A stretch of DNA of 64,000 nt from Neoroseomonas oryzicola (GCF_012163135.1 NZ_JAAVUP010000002.1:744001-808000); one strand, 5' to 3'; counted from the first letter of the stretch, positions 19,424 to 31,168 are shown. A program made the numbers and translations. The notes: generated by a model not told the origin, from the letters alone.

Positions 19424-19452
19424 TTGCAATCGGCAGACCGAGGGAATATAGG
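19424..19452 (+). promoter_or_regulatory. Candidate kdsA promoter
   Basis: TTGCAA (19424-19429), a 17-bp spacer, then TATAGG (19447-19452) lie in a locally AT-richer patch within the 307-bp gap between argC and kdsA. The predicted start near 19459 gives kdsA a leader of about 145 nt that contains the two-hairpin repeat element at 19491-19543. The rest of the gap (19297-19420) holds nothing recognisable. Confidence 0.55.
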
Positions 19453-19490
19453 AAAAACATCACAGAAACCCTGTGCCCGAATCATGGTTT

Positions 19491-19543
19491 GCAAAGGCCT
19501 TTCGGCCTTTGCCGGGGAGAGTCCGGGAGGGGCGGAGCCCCTC
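19491..19543 (-). repeat. Two-hairpin intergenic element, copy 1 (inverted)
   Basis: Hairpin one, GCAAAGGCC/GGCCTTTGC (19491-19499 with 19504-19512), reads on the minus strand with a GAAA tetraloop. Hairpin two, GAGGGG/CCCCTC (19527-19532 with 19538-19543), has a 5-nt loop. On the minus strand the order is GAGGGG hairpin, spacer, GAAA hairpin, as at 47415-47468 on the plus strand. It lies in the kdsA leader. A 28-codon reading frame through it is probably fortuitous. Confidence 0.6.
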
Positions 19544-19603
19544 TCGCCGCCTCCGCCGCGAAAAGCCTAGAACCGCCATCGCCCGAAGTAGCAGAGACCC
19601 CTG

Positions 19604-20425
19604 ATGCACCACGTCAAAGTCGGCTCCGTCGCCATCGGCAACGACCTGCCGCTCGTCTTCCTCTCCGGCCCCTGCCAGATCGAGAGTCGCGCCCATGCGC
19701 TGGAAACCGCCGCGGCGCTGAAGGAGATGGCGGCCGCCGCCGGCGTGCCGCTGATCTACAAATCCTCCTTCGACAAGGCGAACCGCACGAGCGTGAAGGC
19801 CGCCCGCGGCATCGGCATGAAGGAAGGCCTCGCCATCCTGGCCGAGGTGCGCGAGGCAACGGGCCTGCCCGTGCTGACCGACGTGCACGCCCCCGAGCAA
19901 TGCGCCCCGGTCGCCGAGGCGGTGGACGTTCTGCAGATCCCGGCCTTCCTCTGCCGCCAGACCGACCTGCTGGTCGCCGCCGGCGAGACGGGCCGGGCGA
20001 TCAACGTGAAGAAAGGCCAGTTCCTCGCACCCTGGGACATGACCAACGTGGCGGCCAAGATCGCCTCGACGGGCAACGAGAACATCCTGCTCTGCGAGCG
20101 CGGCGCCTCCTTCGGCTACAACACGCTGGTCGCGGACATGCGCTCCCTGCCGATCATGGCGGCGACCGGCTATCCGGTGGTGATGGACGCGACGCACGCC
20201 GTCCAGCAGCCGGGCGGGCAGGGGACATCCTCGGGCGGGCAGCGGGAATTCGCCCCGGTGCTGGCGCGCGCGGCGGTCGCGGTCGGCGTCGCTGCGGTCT
20301 TCATCGAGACGCATCCCGATCCCGACCACGCGCCGTCCGACGGGCCCAACATGATCCCGCTGCGCGAGATGCCGGCGTTGATTGCGCGGCTCAAGGCCTT
20401 CGACACGCTGGCGAAGTCGGGCTGA
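19604..20425 (+). CDS. kdsA: 3-deoxy-8-phosphooctulonate (KDO-8-P) synthase
   Basis: KdsA (273 aa) condenses arabinose 5-phosphate with phosphoenolpyruvate to KDO-8-P for lipopolysaccharide core. Markers are [72 protein letters not shown] and [20 protein letters not shown]. Cys24 in SGPCQIES corresponds to the metal-ligand Cys of the Aquifex-type enzymes rather than the Asn of E. coli KdsA, so this is probably the metal-dependent class. It lies on the pyrG-kdsA-eno backbone, interrupted here by argC. Confidence 0.97.
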   Translation: MHHVKVGSVAIGNDLPLVFLSGPCQIESRAHALETAAALKEMAAAAGVPLIYKSSFDKANRTSVKAARGIGMKEGLAILAEVREATGLPVLTDVHAPEQCAPVAEAVDVLQIPAFLCRQTDLLVAAGETGRAINVKKGQFLAPWDMTNVAAKIASTGNENILLCERGASFGYNTLVADMRSLPIMAATGYPVVMDATHAVQQPGGQGTSSGGQREFAPVLARAAVAVGVAAVFIETHPDPDHAPSDGPNMIPLREMPALIARLKAFDTLAKSG

Positions 20426-20427
20426 CC

Positions 20428-20625
20428 ATGCGGCGCTTCGGCTTCTTCGTCATGGTGGCGGGCCTCGGCGTGGCGGGGATGGCCTTCGCCGGCATCGCCG
20501 GGGAGGAACTCGGCGTGGTGGGCGGCATCGCGGCCTCGGTGCTCGGCGCCGGGGCCGTCGTGGCCGGGCCGGATGCCGACCTTGGCCTGCCCAGCACCGG
20601 CGAGGACGGCGGCGGGGCCGAATGA
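20428..20625 (+). CDS. Small Gly/Ala-rich membrane protein
   Basis: This 65-aa protein starts 2 bp after the kdsA stop. It has two hydrophobic stretches, FGFFVMVAGLGVAGMAFAGI and GVVGGIAASVLGAGAVVAG, and an acidic tail (DLGLPSTGEDGGGAE). No family is recognised. Its stop overlaps the next small membrane protein in an ATGA, suggesting co-translation of kdsA and both small genes. Confidence 0.6.
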   Translation: MRRFGFFVMVAGLGVAGMAFAGIAGEELGVVGGIAASVLGAGAVVAGPDADLGLPSTGEDGGGAE

Positions 20626-20864
20626 GCCGCCCGCCGGGCCTACCGCCCATCCCCCGCCGCCCGGTGCCGGCGCTGCTGATCGCGGCCATGCTGGGCGTCT
20701 TCCTCTGGTATTCGCTCCCGGCCGGCTGGGCGACGCTGCGCGCCTCGGACTGGCATTGGGAGACGGTGCTCGCCGTGCTCGGCGCCCATGCCGCGATCCT
20801 CGTCCCGCTCGGCTGGATCGCCTGGCTGTTCTGGGCCGGGCGGCGGCCTGGCGACGGCGGCTGA
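20622..20864 (+). CDS. Small membrane protein, unknown function
   Basis: The 80-aa protein has a Pro-rich cytoplasmic start (MSRPPGLPPIPRRPVP) and two helices, ALLIAAMLGVFLWYSLPAGW and VLGAHAAILVPLGWIAWLFW. The ATG overlaps the preceding stop by 4 nt. No known domain is recognised. With its partner it forms a two-gene membrane pair downstream of kdsA, perhaps envelope related (inference from position). Confidence 0.6.
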   Translation: MSRPPGLPPIPRRPVPALLIAAMLGVFLWYSLPAGWATLRASDWHWETVLAVLGAHAAILVPLGWIAWLFWAGRRPGDGG

Positions 20865-20905
20865 CGGGCAGGGGCTTCTTCACCTTCGACGCGCATCCTC
20901 GGCCG

Positions 20906-21208
20906 ATGCGCATCGCCTACCTGCCCGACGGCACGCCCATGCCGGTCTTCGAACCCGGGGACCTCGTGCGGCTGATCCGCGACGAGCCCGGGGATGTGGT
21001 GACCGCCCGCGCCGGCGAATGGGGGGAGGTGCTGCGCAATGGCGGGGCGGAGGGCCTCGACATCCGCTTCGCGGGGTATTCCCGCCCGCGCACCACCGAC
21101 CTGCCGCTCGCCCTGAACGTGCCCTCGAGCCGCGTCGTCCCCTGCGACCGGCGCGGCCTGCGGATCGAATTGCAGCGGGACTTCCGCCAGGCGGCGCGCA
21201 AGGCGTGA
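20906..21208 (+). CDS. Hypothetical protein, small beta-rich
   Basis: The 100-aa protein begins MRIAYLPDGTPMPVFEPGDL and looks like a small beta barrel (VRLIRDEPGDVVTARAGEWG, then LDIRFAGYSRPRTTDLPLAL), reminiscent of SH3-like folds, but no family is recognised. It has no signal or membrane segment. It sits 41 bp after the small membrane protein and 90 bp before the lipoprotein on the same strand. Confidence 0.55.
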   Translation: MRIAYLPDGTPMPVFEPGDLVRLIRDEPGDVVTARAGEWGEVLRNGGAEGLDIRFAGYSRPRTTDLPLALNVPSSRVVPCDRRGLRIELQRDFRQAARKA

Positions 21209-21298
21209 CCGCGGCGCGGGCGACCTCACCGCATCGCGCAATCCCGGGGCGGCGGGTTCCGGTCTAGGGTGCGGCCCCCGCTGCGGAGACCCAGGCCG

Positions 21299-23516
<2,218 letters not shown>

Positions 23517-23590
23517 TCGCACCTGGGCCACGGGTAGTAGCGCGGCCCCGGACTTGCCGCGCGAACCAGCCACGGCGTCCCGAGAGCCCG

Positions 23591-23716
23591 CGGCCCGAGG
23601 CCCTGCCTCGGGCCGGGAGCGCAAAGCGCGGCCGCGCGCTACCGCCCGTTGGGCCGGGTGTTCCAACGGCGCGCGAAGCCAAGGCCGGCGGATGCCGGCC
23701 GCCCGGCGTCTGAGGG
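23591..23716. repeat. Dispersed structured intergenic element, copy 1
   Basis: About 125 bp here match 44603-44729 over most of their length. Shared blocks are CGGCCCGAGGCC(C)CTGCCTCG, GGGCCGGGAGC, GGGCGCGCGAAGCCAAGG-like text and CGCCCGGCGT(C/T)TGAGGG. Hairpins include GGCCCGAGG/CCTCGGGCC, CCGTTGG/CCAACGG and GGCCGGC-GGAT-GCCGGCC. In the other copy the last stem is GGGCCGC/GCGGCCC with the same GGAT loop, so both arms changed together. It lies between convergent eno and the FMN reductase. Confidence 0.75.
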
Positions 23717-23739
23717 GCACGAAGGCTCAGCCTTCGTGC
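23717..23739. terminator. Perfect hairpin between convergent genes
   Basis: GCACGAAGGC (23717-23726) pairs fully with GCCTTCGTGC (23730-23739) around a TCA loop, 7 bp before the end of the minus-strand FMN reductase gene. No T tract follows on either strand. It could act as a bidirectional transcript end for eno and the convergent gene. Confidence 0.55.
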
Positions 23740-23746
23740 GCGACAA

Positions 23747-24301
23747 TCAACCAGCCAACCGCCGCACCCAGGCGGCGTAGCGGTCCATCCAGCCCTGCAG
23801 GAACTTCGCCGTCCGTTCGTCGGCGATGCTGCCGTCCTCGGCGATCAGCCCCTCCTTGAACTGGAGAAACACCTCGGGCGAGGGCAGCACTGCCACGTTC
23901 AGCGTCGCGAGGACGTTGCGCAGGTGCTGCTGCGCCATCGCGCTGCCCGCCGCGCCGGGGGAGGTGCCGACGATCCCCGCCGGCTTGCCGCCCCAGACGC
24001 TCTGCCCCGCCGGGCGCGAGCCCTGGTCGATCGCATTCTTCAGCACGCCGGGGATGGAGCGGTTGTATTCCGGCGTCACGAACAGCACGCCCTGGGCGGC
24101 GCGGATCTGGTCGCGGAATCGCTGCAGGGCGGGCGGCGGGCTCGCTTCGTCATCCTGGTTGTAGAGCGGCAATTCGCCAATCGGTGCCTCGGCCAAGGTG
24201 AATTCGGCGGGGCCGAGGCGCATCATCGCCATGGCCAGGCGGCGGTTGAAGGACGCCTTGCGGAGGCTGCCGATGACGACGGCGATGGCGGGTCCGGCCA
24301 T
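23747..24301 (-). CDS. NADPH-dependent FMN reductase family protein
   Basis: The 184-aa protein is a flavodoxin-like NAD(P)H:FMN/quinone reductase. IAVVIGSLRKASFNRRLA carries the FMN phosphate-binding loop; LFVTPEYNRSIPGVLKNAID is the family signature; KPAGIVGTSPGAAGSAMAQQ follows. Such enzymes reduce quinones, azo compounds or metals; substrate unknown. The start at 24301 is supported by GGAAGGA upstream on the minus strand and by homology. It is divergent from ftsB. Confidence 0.92.
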   Translation of the reverse strand: MAGPAIAVVIGSLRKASFNRRLAMAMMRLGPAEFTLAEAPIGELPLYNQDDEASPPPALQRFRDQIRAAQGVLFVTPEYNRSIPGVLKNAIDQGSRPAGQSVWGGKPAGIVGTSPGAAGSAMAQQHLRNVLATLNVAVLPSPEVFLQFKEGLIAEDGSIADERTAKFLQGWMDRYAAWVRRLAG

Positions 24302-24429
24302 GGTGGATGTCCTTCCTCGATGAGGCCGGACGATGGGCCTGGCGCGCGGGCGCGGGCAAGCGCGGCGCGGGCGCGCCGGCCCCGCAAAAAGAAAATTGAC
24401 GCAGCCATGCGAAACGCCGAACGAAGCGG

Positions 24430-24459
24430 GTGACACCGAGTCGCCTCGGTGTCTAGAAT
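24430..24459 (+). promoter_or_regulatory. Candidate ftsB promoter with an inverted repeat in its spacer
   Basis: GTGACA (24430-24435), an 18-bp spacer and TAGAAT (24454-24459) form a plausible promoter; transcription from about 24467 suits the GTG at 24490 with its GGAAG site. A perfect 8-bp inverted repeat, ACACCGAG-TCGC-CTCGGTGT (24433-24452), fills the spacer and could be an operator or a small hairpin. Seen in sequence; regulation is inferred. Confidence 0.5.
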
Positions 24460-24489
24460 TTCGTGTCGTGTCGCTATCGGAAGACTTTT

Positions 24490-24810
24490 GTGCGGTTTCT
24501 CAAGCGCGTCTTCAACGCCCTGGCGCTGCCGGTCCTGTTCTCGGCGGTCTCCGGCTACTTCGTCTGGCACGCCATGCATGGCGAGCGCGGATTGATCGCG
24601 CGCGCCGAGCGGCTGAACGACATCGCCGCCGCCCGCCGGGAACTCTCCGACGCCGAGCGCGAGCGCGACCAGATCGAGCGCCGCGTCGCCGGCCTGCGCG
24701 GCGAGCGGCTCGACCGCGACCAGCTCGACGAACGCGCCCGCTCGCTGCTCAACATGGTCGGCCGCGACGAGGTCGTCGTGCCCTACGGCCCTGAGCGCCG
24801 CCTCTACTGA
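24490..24810 (+). CDS. ftsB: Cell division protein FtsB (DivIC family)
   Basis: The 106-aa protein has one membrane helix (NALALPVLFSAVSGYFVWHA) followed by a coiled coil (ARRELSDAERERDQIERRVA) and the C-terminal LDERARSLLNMVGRDEVVV typical of the septum formation initiator family. FtsB joins FtsL and FtsQ in the divisome. The GTG start at 24490 has GGAAG seven bases upstream; a GTG at 24463 lies upstream of the predicted transcript start. eno-ftsB-pdhA is conserved alphaproteobacterial order. Confidence 0.9.
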   Translation: MRFLKRVFNALALPVLFSAVSGYFVWHAMHGERGLIARAERLNDIAAARRELSDAERERDQIERRVAGLRGERLDRDQLDERARSLLNMVGRDEVVVPYGPERRLY

Positions 24811-24881
24811 CCTGTGATCCGGCGCGGTTGCGCCGGCCCGGTCCGCGGCAGGATGCTCCCGGCACAACGCCGGAGGACGCC

Positions 24882-26600
24882 ATGCTGCGCAGGTCCATTC
24901 CCGTCCTACTGCTGATCGGCGTGCTGGCGCCGCATCCGGTGTTCGGCCAGGGCGCGCCGGTGCGCGTCGAGGTCGCAGCCCCGCCCGCCGCGGTCACCGT
25001 CTATCCGGACCAGGCGACGGTGACGCGCCGCGGGGCGGTGGACCTGCCGGCGGGTGACAGCGTGCTGGTCCTGCCCAACATCCCGACCGCCGTGCTGCGC
25101 GACAGCGTCACCGCGCGCGGACGGTCGACGGGGGCGGTCGCGATCGGCAGCGTCGAACTGCGCCAGGCGCGCTTCGACCGTGGCGCCGTCGATGCCCGCC
25201 GTGCGGCGCTGGAGGCCCGGCTGCGCGAGGCCGAGGAGGCGGTGACCGCCTTCGACCCCGCCTTGGCCGCGCAGGCCGCGCAGTTGCGGCTGATCGAGCG
25301 CCTCGCCGGCGGCTTCGTCACCGCGCAACGCCAGCCCACCGCGGCGAACGAGCCGCCGCCGCGCCTGTCCGCCGATCCCGCCGCCTGGCGCGCCGCCTGG
25401 GAGGCGGTGCGCGCCGGCACCGAGGAGGCGAGCGAGGCGATGCGCCGCCTGCAGGCCGAACGGCGCGTGGCGGAGCAGCGGCGCGATGCGATCAAGGCCG
25501 AGATCGGCGCGCTGGGCGGCCCGCCGCCCGGGGCGCTCGAGATCGCGGTCGCCGTCCGCGCCGAGCAGCCGGCGCGCCTCGATCTCGAGGTCGCCTACCA
25601 GCTCCGCGGGGCGCGCTGGCAGCCGGTCTACGAGGTCCGCCTCGATACCCAGTCCTCGCGCATCGCCCTGCGGCAGGAGGCGATCGTCACGCAGCAGACC
25701 GGGGAGGATTGGAGCGATGTGGCGCTGACCCTCTCGACGGCGCGGCCGGCCGATGCCTCCGGCCCGCCGCGGCTGCAGCCCTGGCGCATCGCCCTGATCG
25801 ACCCGGCCGAGATCGCCCGCCGCGCGCGCGAGCAGGCCATGCGCGATGCGGCCGCGGACCGCCAACAGGCGACGCGTGGCGCGGCACCGCCGGCCTCGGT
25901 CGCCGCGCCGGCGCCGGTGGTGGCGCGGGAGGCGGAGGTGGTCGCAGCCAATGTCCAGACCGCGGGCTTCGCGGTGGAATACGTCATCCCCGGCCCGACC
26001 AGCGTCACGGCCGATGGCGCCGACCGGCGCGTGCGCATCGCCGACCTCTCGGCCGAGGCGACGATGTCCGCCCTCGCCATCCCGCGCCTCGCGCCGCGGG
26101 CCTTCCTGCGCGCGCGCTTCGCCCATGCGGCGCCGGCGCCGACCCTGCCGGGGACGGCCTCGCTGCACCTTGACGGGGTCTTCGTCGGGCGGACCGCGCT
26201 GCCGCTGTTGCGGCCCGGCGAGGAGACGACGCTCGCCTTCGGTGCCGACGACCGCATCCGCGTCGCCTACGAGCCCCAGGCCCGCCGGCGCGCGCAGGAA
26301 GGCAGCCTGCTGACCGGGCGCACCAGCACCGAGGCCTTCGAGGCGGTGATGACGCTGCGATCCTTCCACGCCCGCCCTGTCGAGGTGACCGTCGAGGACC
26401 AGGTGCCGGTCTCGGGCGACGCCGACCTCACCGTGACCCTGCAGGCGGACCCGGCACCGACCGCGCGCGACGTCGAGGACCGGCCCGGCGTCCTGGCCTG
26501 GACTTTCGCGCTGGCGCCGGGGCAGGAGCGGCGGATCAGGCTCGGCTACACCGTGACGGCGCCGCGGGACCGGCAGGTCCAGGGGCTTCCGGGGCGCTGA
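24882..26600 (+). CDS. Mucoidy inhibitor MuiA-like protein (DUF4139/DUF4140)
   Basis: The 572-aa protein has a signal peptide (MLRRSIPVLLLIGVLAPHPV, cleavage near VFGQG). An N-terminal DUF4140-like region (AAVTVYPDQATVTRRGAVDL) and an Ala-rich coiled coil follow, then DUF4139 with QLRGARWQPVYEVRLDTQS, TGEDWSDVALTLSTARP and the C-terminal APGQERRIRLGYTVTAP. The family is exported and poorly characterised. CGGAGGA precedes the ATG. It is inserted between ftsB and pdhA, a place often occupied by nothing in related genomes (inference). Confidence 0.82.
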   Translation: MLRRSIPVLLLIGVLAPHPVFGQGAPVRVEVAAPPAAVTVYPDQATVTRRGAVDLPAGDSVLVLPNIPTAVLRDSVTARGRSTGAVAIGSVELRQARFDRGAVDARRAALEARLREAEEAVTAFDPALAAQAAQLRLIERLAGGFVTAQRQPTAANEPPPRLSADPAAWRAAWEAVRAGTEEASEAMRRLQAERRVAEQRRDAIKAEIGALGGPPPGALEIAVAVRAEQPARLDLEVAYQLRGARWQPVYEVRLDTQSSRIALRQEAIVTQQTGEDWSDVALTLSTARPADASGPPRLQPWRIALIDPAEIARRAREQAMRDAAADRQQATRGAAPPASVAAPAPVVAREAEVVAANVQTAGFAVEYVIPGPTSVTADGADRRVRIADLSAEATMSALAIPRLAPRAFLRARFAHAAPAPTLPGTASLHLDGVFVGRTALPLLRPGEETTLAFGADDRIRVAYEPQARRRAQEGSLLTGRTSTEAFEAVMTLRSFHARPVEVTVEDQVPVSGDADLTVTLQADPAPTARDVEDRPGVLAWTFALAPGQERRIRLGYTVTAPRDRQVQGLPGR

Positions 26601-26754
26601 GCGTGAAATAGCAAGCCTATGGCGCGGCGACCCCACGCCGTGCAGGATTGTTTCGTTCCGGGCGTCCGGCCGGGCTGAACCCGCAATGGCGGCGGCCCGG
26701 GCCGGAAGGTGCGGGCCCATGCGGCCCGACCGACGATCGCGTCGTATCAGCGAC

Positions 26755-26776
26755 TTAACCGATTTTCAGTTAACCG
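26755..26776. promoter_or_regulatory. AT-rich direct repeat upstream of pdhA
   Basis: TTAACCG occurs at 26755-26761 and again at 26770-26776, a 15-bp period, inside the only strongly AT-rich stretch of the 279-bp muiA-pdhA gap. The spacing (TTAA-N11-TTAA) does not fit the CtrA box (N7). It may be a regulator site or part of the pdh promoter. The rest of the gap (26601-26750) shows nothing clear. Confidence 0.35.
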
Positions 26777-26806
26777 TCTTATTGCATTGCGAAAGAACGG
26801 TTTTTT
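26772..26806 (+). terminator. Terminator/attenuator-like hairpin before pdhA
   Basis: AACCGTCTT (26772-26780) pairs with AAGAACGGTT (26793-26802) with one bulged A, around a 12-nt loop, and the 3' arm runs into six T residues (26801-26806). This is a good intrinsic terminator form. It is 170 bp past the muiA-like stop but only 74 bp before pdhA, so it could end the upstream transcript or attenuate the pdh operon. Confidence 0.5.
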
Positions 26807-26879
26807 CGTCGCGCCGCTTGCGTGCGAGGCCATCTGCGTCCTAATTCGCAACGAGAGTGCCTTCCGAGGGAGACGCCAT

Positions 26880-27902
26880 ATGGCCCAAGCCGCAGAGACC
26901 AGCCCCAAGCGCCGCGGAAAGGCCAAGGAGCCATCCATCGGCCGGGAGGACCTCCTCAAGGCCTATCGCGACATGTTGCTGATCCGCCGCTTCGAGGAGA
27001 AGGCGGGCCAGCTTTACGGCATGGGCCTGATCGGCGGCTTCTGCCACCTCTACATCGGCCAGGAAGCGGTCGTGGTCGGCATGCAGATGTGCCTCAAGCC
27101 GGGCGACCAGGTCATCACCTCCTACCGCGATCACGGGCACATGCTCGCGACCGGCATGGAGGCGCGCGGCGTGATGGCGGAGCTCACGGGGCGCATCGGC
27201 GGCTATTCCAAGGGGAAGGGCGGGAGCATGCACATGTTCTCGCGCGAGAAGGGCTTCTACGGCGGGCACGGCATCGTCGGCGCGCAGGTCTCGCTCGGCG
27301 CCGGCCTCGCCTTCGCGAACTGGTACCGCGAGGACGGCCGCGTCGCGGTCGCCTATTTCGGCGAGGGCGCGTCGAACCAGGGCCAGGTCTATGAGAGCCT
27401 GAACCTCTCCGCCCTGTTCAAGCTGCCCTGCATCTTCATCATCGAGAACAATAAGTACGGCATGGGCACCTCGGTCGAGCGCGCCTCGGCCTCGCGCGAT
27501 CTGTCGCAGAACGGCGCGGCCTGGGGCATCCCGGGCGAGCAGGTGAACGGCATGGACGTGATCGCGGTGCGCGAGGCCGGCGAGCGCGCCGTCGCCCACT
27601 GCCGCGCCGGCAAGGGCCCCTATCTGCTCGAGATGAAGACCTACCGCTACCGCGGCCATTCCATGTCCGACCCCGCGAAGTACCGCACGCGCGAGGAAGT
27701 GCAGAAGATGCGCGAGACGTCGGACTGCATCGAGACCGCGCGCAAGATGCTGGTCGACCAGTTCGCCGTGACCGAGGCGGAGCTGAAGGTGATCGACGAC
27801 GAGGTGAAGGCGATCGTGCAGGACAGCGCGGACTTCGCGCAGCAATCGCCCGAGCCGCCCGAATCCGAACTGTGGACCGACGTCCTGGTGGAGGCCCGCT
27901 GA
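26880..27902 (+). CDS. pdhA: Pyruvate dehydrogenase E1 component, alpha subunit
   Basis: PdhA (340 aa) with PdhB forms the thiamine-diphosphate E1 enzyme that decarboxylates pyruvate. [20 protein letters not shown] opens the E1-alpha domain; [34 protein letters not shown] and the ThDP/Mg motif region [20 protein letters not shown] with [12 protein letters not shown] are present. The phosphorylation-loop-like [17 protein letters not shown] is also seen. The ATG at 26880 follows GAGGGAGA. First gene of pdhA-pdhB-pdhC. Confidence 0.97.
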   Translation: MAQAAETSPKRRGKAKEPSIGREDLLKAYRDMLLIRRFEEKAGQLYGMGLIGGFCHLYIGQEAVVVGMQMCLKPGDQVITSYRDHGHMLATGMEARGVMAELTGRIGGYSKGKGGSMHMFSREKGFYGGHGIVGAQVSLGAGLAFANWYREDGRVAVAYFGEGASNQGQVYESLNLSALFKLPCIFIIENNKYGMGTSVERASASRDLSQNGAAWGIPGEQVNGMDVIAVREAGERAVAHCRAGKGPYLLEMKTYRYRGHSMSDPAKYRTREEVQKMRETSDCIETARKMLVDQFAVTEAELKVIDDEVKAIVQDSADFAQQSPEPPESELWTDVLVEAR

Positions 27903-27903
27903 G

Positions 27904-29286
<1,383 letters not shown>

Positions 29287-29304
29287 GGGGCGGGGGAACG
29301 ATCC

Positions 29305-30594
29305 ATGGCCACGAACATCCTGATGCCGGCGCTCTCCCCCACCATGACGGAGGGCAACCTGGCGCGCTGGCTGAAGAAGGAAGGCGAGCGCATCAAGGCC
29401 GGCGACGTTATCGCCGAGATCGAGACCGACAAGGCGACGATGGAAGTCGAGGCCGTGGATGAAGGCATCCTCGGCAAGATCCTGGTGCCGGACGGCAGCC
29501 AGGGCGTGAAGGTCAACGACGTCATCGCGGTGCTGGTGGACGAGGGCGAGGCAGTGCCCTCAGGTGCGCCGGCGGCCGCCCCCGCACCTGTCGCCGCGCC
29601 GCCGGCCGCAGCACCGGCACCGGCGGCAGCCGCGCCGGTTGCGCTGAACCCGCAGCCGCTGCCGCCCTCGGGCGGGGACCGCGTCTTCGCCTCGCCGCTC
29701 GCGCGGCGCATGGCGCAGCAGGCGGGGCTGGATCTTGCCGGGGTGAAGGGGTCGGGCCCGAACGGGCGGATCGTGAAGGCGGACATCGAGGCGGCGCTGT
29801 CGCGCGGCCCGGCGGCGGCCCCTGCCGCTGCGCCGGCCCCGGCCGCCGCTGCGGCGCCGGCGCCGAAGCCGGCCGCCGCACCGGTCGCCATCACCGCCCC
29901 GCACACTGCGGTGCCGAACAGCACGATGCGCAAGGTGATCGCGCGCCGCCTGTCGGAATCGAAGGCGACCATCCCACATTTCTATGTGACCATGGACATC
30001 GAGATCGACGCGCTGCTGAAGCTGCGCGCCGACCTCAATGCGCGTTCGCCCAAGGACGGGCCGGGCGCCTACAAGCTCTCGGTCAACGACCTGGTGATCA
30101 AGGCGACGGCGGCGACGCTGCGGCGCTTCCCGGCCTGCAACGCGACGTGGACGGACGACGCGATCATCCAGTACCACGACGTCGACATCTCGGTGGCGGT
30201 GTCCATCCCCGACGGGCTGATCACGCCGATCGTGCGCAGCGCCGACAAGAAGGGCCTCGCCGCGATCAGCAACGAGATGAAGGACCTCGCCGCGCGCGCC
30301 AAGTCCGGCAAGCTGAAGCCCGAGGAATTCCAGGGCGGCGGCTTTTCCATCTCCAACATGGGGATGTATGGCGTGTCGGACTTCTCGGCGATCATCAACC
30401 CGCCGCAGGCCGGTATCCTCGCGGTCTCCGCCGGGCTGCAGAAGCCGGTGGTGAAGGATGGCGCGCTGGCGATCGCGACGGTGATGACCTGCACGCTGTC
30501 GGTCGACCACCGCGTCATCGACGGTGCGCTCGCCGCGGAGTTCATGCAGGCGCTCAAGCGCACCATCGAGGATCCACTGAGCCTGATGCTGTGA
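29305..30594 (+). CDS. pdhC: Pyruvate dehydrogenase E2, dihydrolipoamide acetyltransferase
   Basis: The 429-aa E2 has one lipoyl domain (residues 1-80, Lys43 in [11 protein letters not shown]), an Ala/Pro linker, a peripheral-subunit-binding domain (about 130-168: [32 protein letters not shown]), a second linker, and the catalytic core ending in [20 protein letters not shown] with the HRxxDG active-site motif. It transfers acetyl from lipoamide to CoA and forms the complex core. It lies 18 bp after pdhB. Confidence 0.97.
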   Translation: MATNILMPALSPTMTEGNLARWLKKEGERIKAGDVIAEIETDKATMEVEAVDEGILGKILVPDGSQGVKVNDVIAVLVDEGEAVPSGAPAAAPAPVAAPPAAAPAPAAAAPVALNPQPLPPSGGDRVFASPLARRMAQQAGLDLAGVKGSGPNGRIVKADIEAALSRGPAAAPAAAPAPAAAAAPAPKPAAAPVAITAPHTAVPNSTMRKVIARRLSESKATIPHFYVTMDIEIDALLKLRADLNARSPKDGPGAYKLSVNDLVIKATAATLRRFPACNATWTDDAIIQYHDVDISVAVSIPDGLITPIVRSADKKGLAAISNEMKDLAARAKSGKLKPEEFQGGGFSISNMGMYGVSDFSAIINPPQAGILAVSAGLQKPVVKDGALAIATVMTCTLSVDHRVIDGALAAEFMQALKRTIEDPLSLML

Positions 30595-30679
30595 CCGGGC
30601 ATCCGATCGCCGCAGGGCGCAGGCGTCGCGCGCCGCGTGCGCGCAACGCATGGCGCCGAGCACCGGAGGCGTGAATCGG

Positions 30680-31168
30680 ATGCCCCAACTCAGCATCCGG
30701 GAGGCGGTTCCCGCCGACGTGCCGACCATCGCGCGCTTCGTGCGCGCGCTGGCCGAGTACGAGCGCCTGGCGCACGAAGCGGTGGGCACGGAGGCCGACT
30801 TCCATGCCGCCATCTTCGGCGCCACGCAGCGCGCGGGCTGCCTGGTGGCGGAATGGGAGGGCGAGCCCGCGGCGATCGCACTCTATCACTGGACCTTCTC
30901 CACCTTCCTCGCGAAGCCGGGGCGGTGGCTCGAGGACCTCTGGGTGGAACCGCGGTTCCGGCGACGCGGCATTGCCAAGGCTCTGTTCGCGCGACTGGCG
31001 CAGGACACGCTGGCTGAAGGTGGCGGGCGGCTTGCCTGGAACGTGCTCGATTGGAACACGCCGGCCATCGCGACCTATGACGCGATGGGGGCGGAGAACC
31101 TGAAGGAATGGATCACGCGGCGCCTTGCCGGCGACGCGCTCGCAACCCTTGCGAAGGAGGCCGCGTGA
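30680..31168 (+). CDS. GNAT family N-acetyltransferase
   Basis: The 162-aa protein is a complete GNAT domain: LSIREAVPADVPTIARFVRA, then LVAEWEGEPAAIALYHWTFS, the acetyl-CoA-binding WLEDLWVEPRFRRRGIAKAL and LAWNVLDWNTPAIATYDAMG. It resembles the diamine/small-amine acetyltransferase-like group, but the substrate is not known. The ATG at 30680 has GGAGG ten bases upstream. It sits between E2 and E3 of pyruvate dehydrogenase, and its stop shares a base with the lpdA ATG, so it is translated with the complex. Confidence 0.9.
   Translation: MPQLSIREAVPADVPTIARFVRALAEYERLAHEAVGTEADFHAAIFGATQRAGCLVAEWEGEPAAIALYHWTFSTFLAKPGRWLEDLWVEPRFRRRGIAKALFARLAQDTLAEGGGRLAWNVLDWNTPAIATYDAMGAENLKEWITRRLAGDALATLAKEAA

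Noticed and set aside
19484..19570. A 28-codon frame (MVCKGLSAFAG...) upstream of kdsA
   Set aside because: It runs through the two-hairpin repeat, has no ribosome site and is best explained by that element.
26755..26773. Possible CtrA box upstream of pdhA
   Set aside because: The two TTAA are 11 bp apart rather than the 7 of the CtrA consensus.
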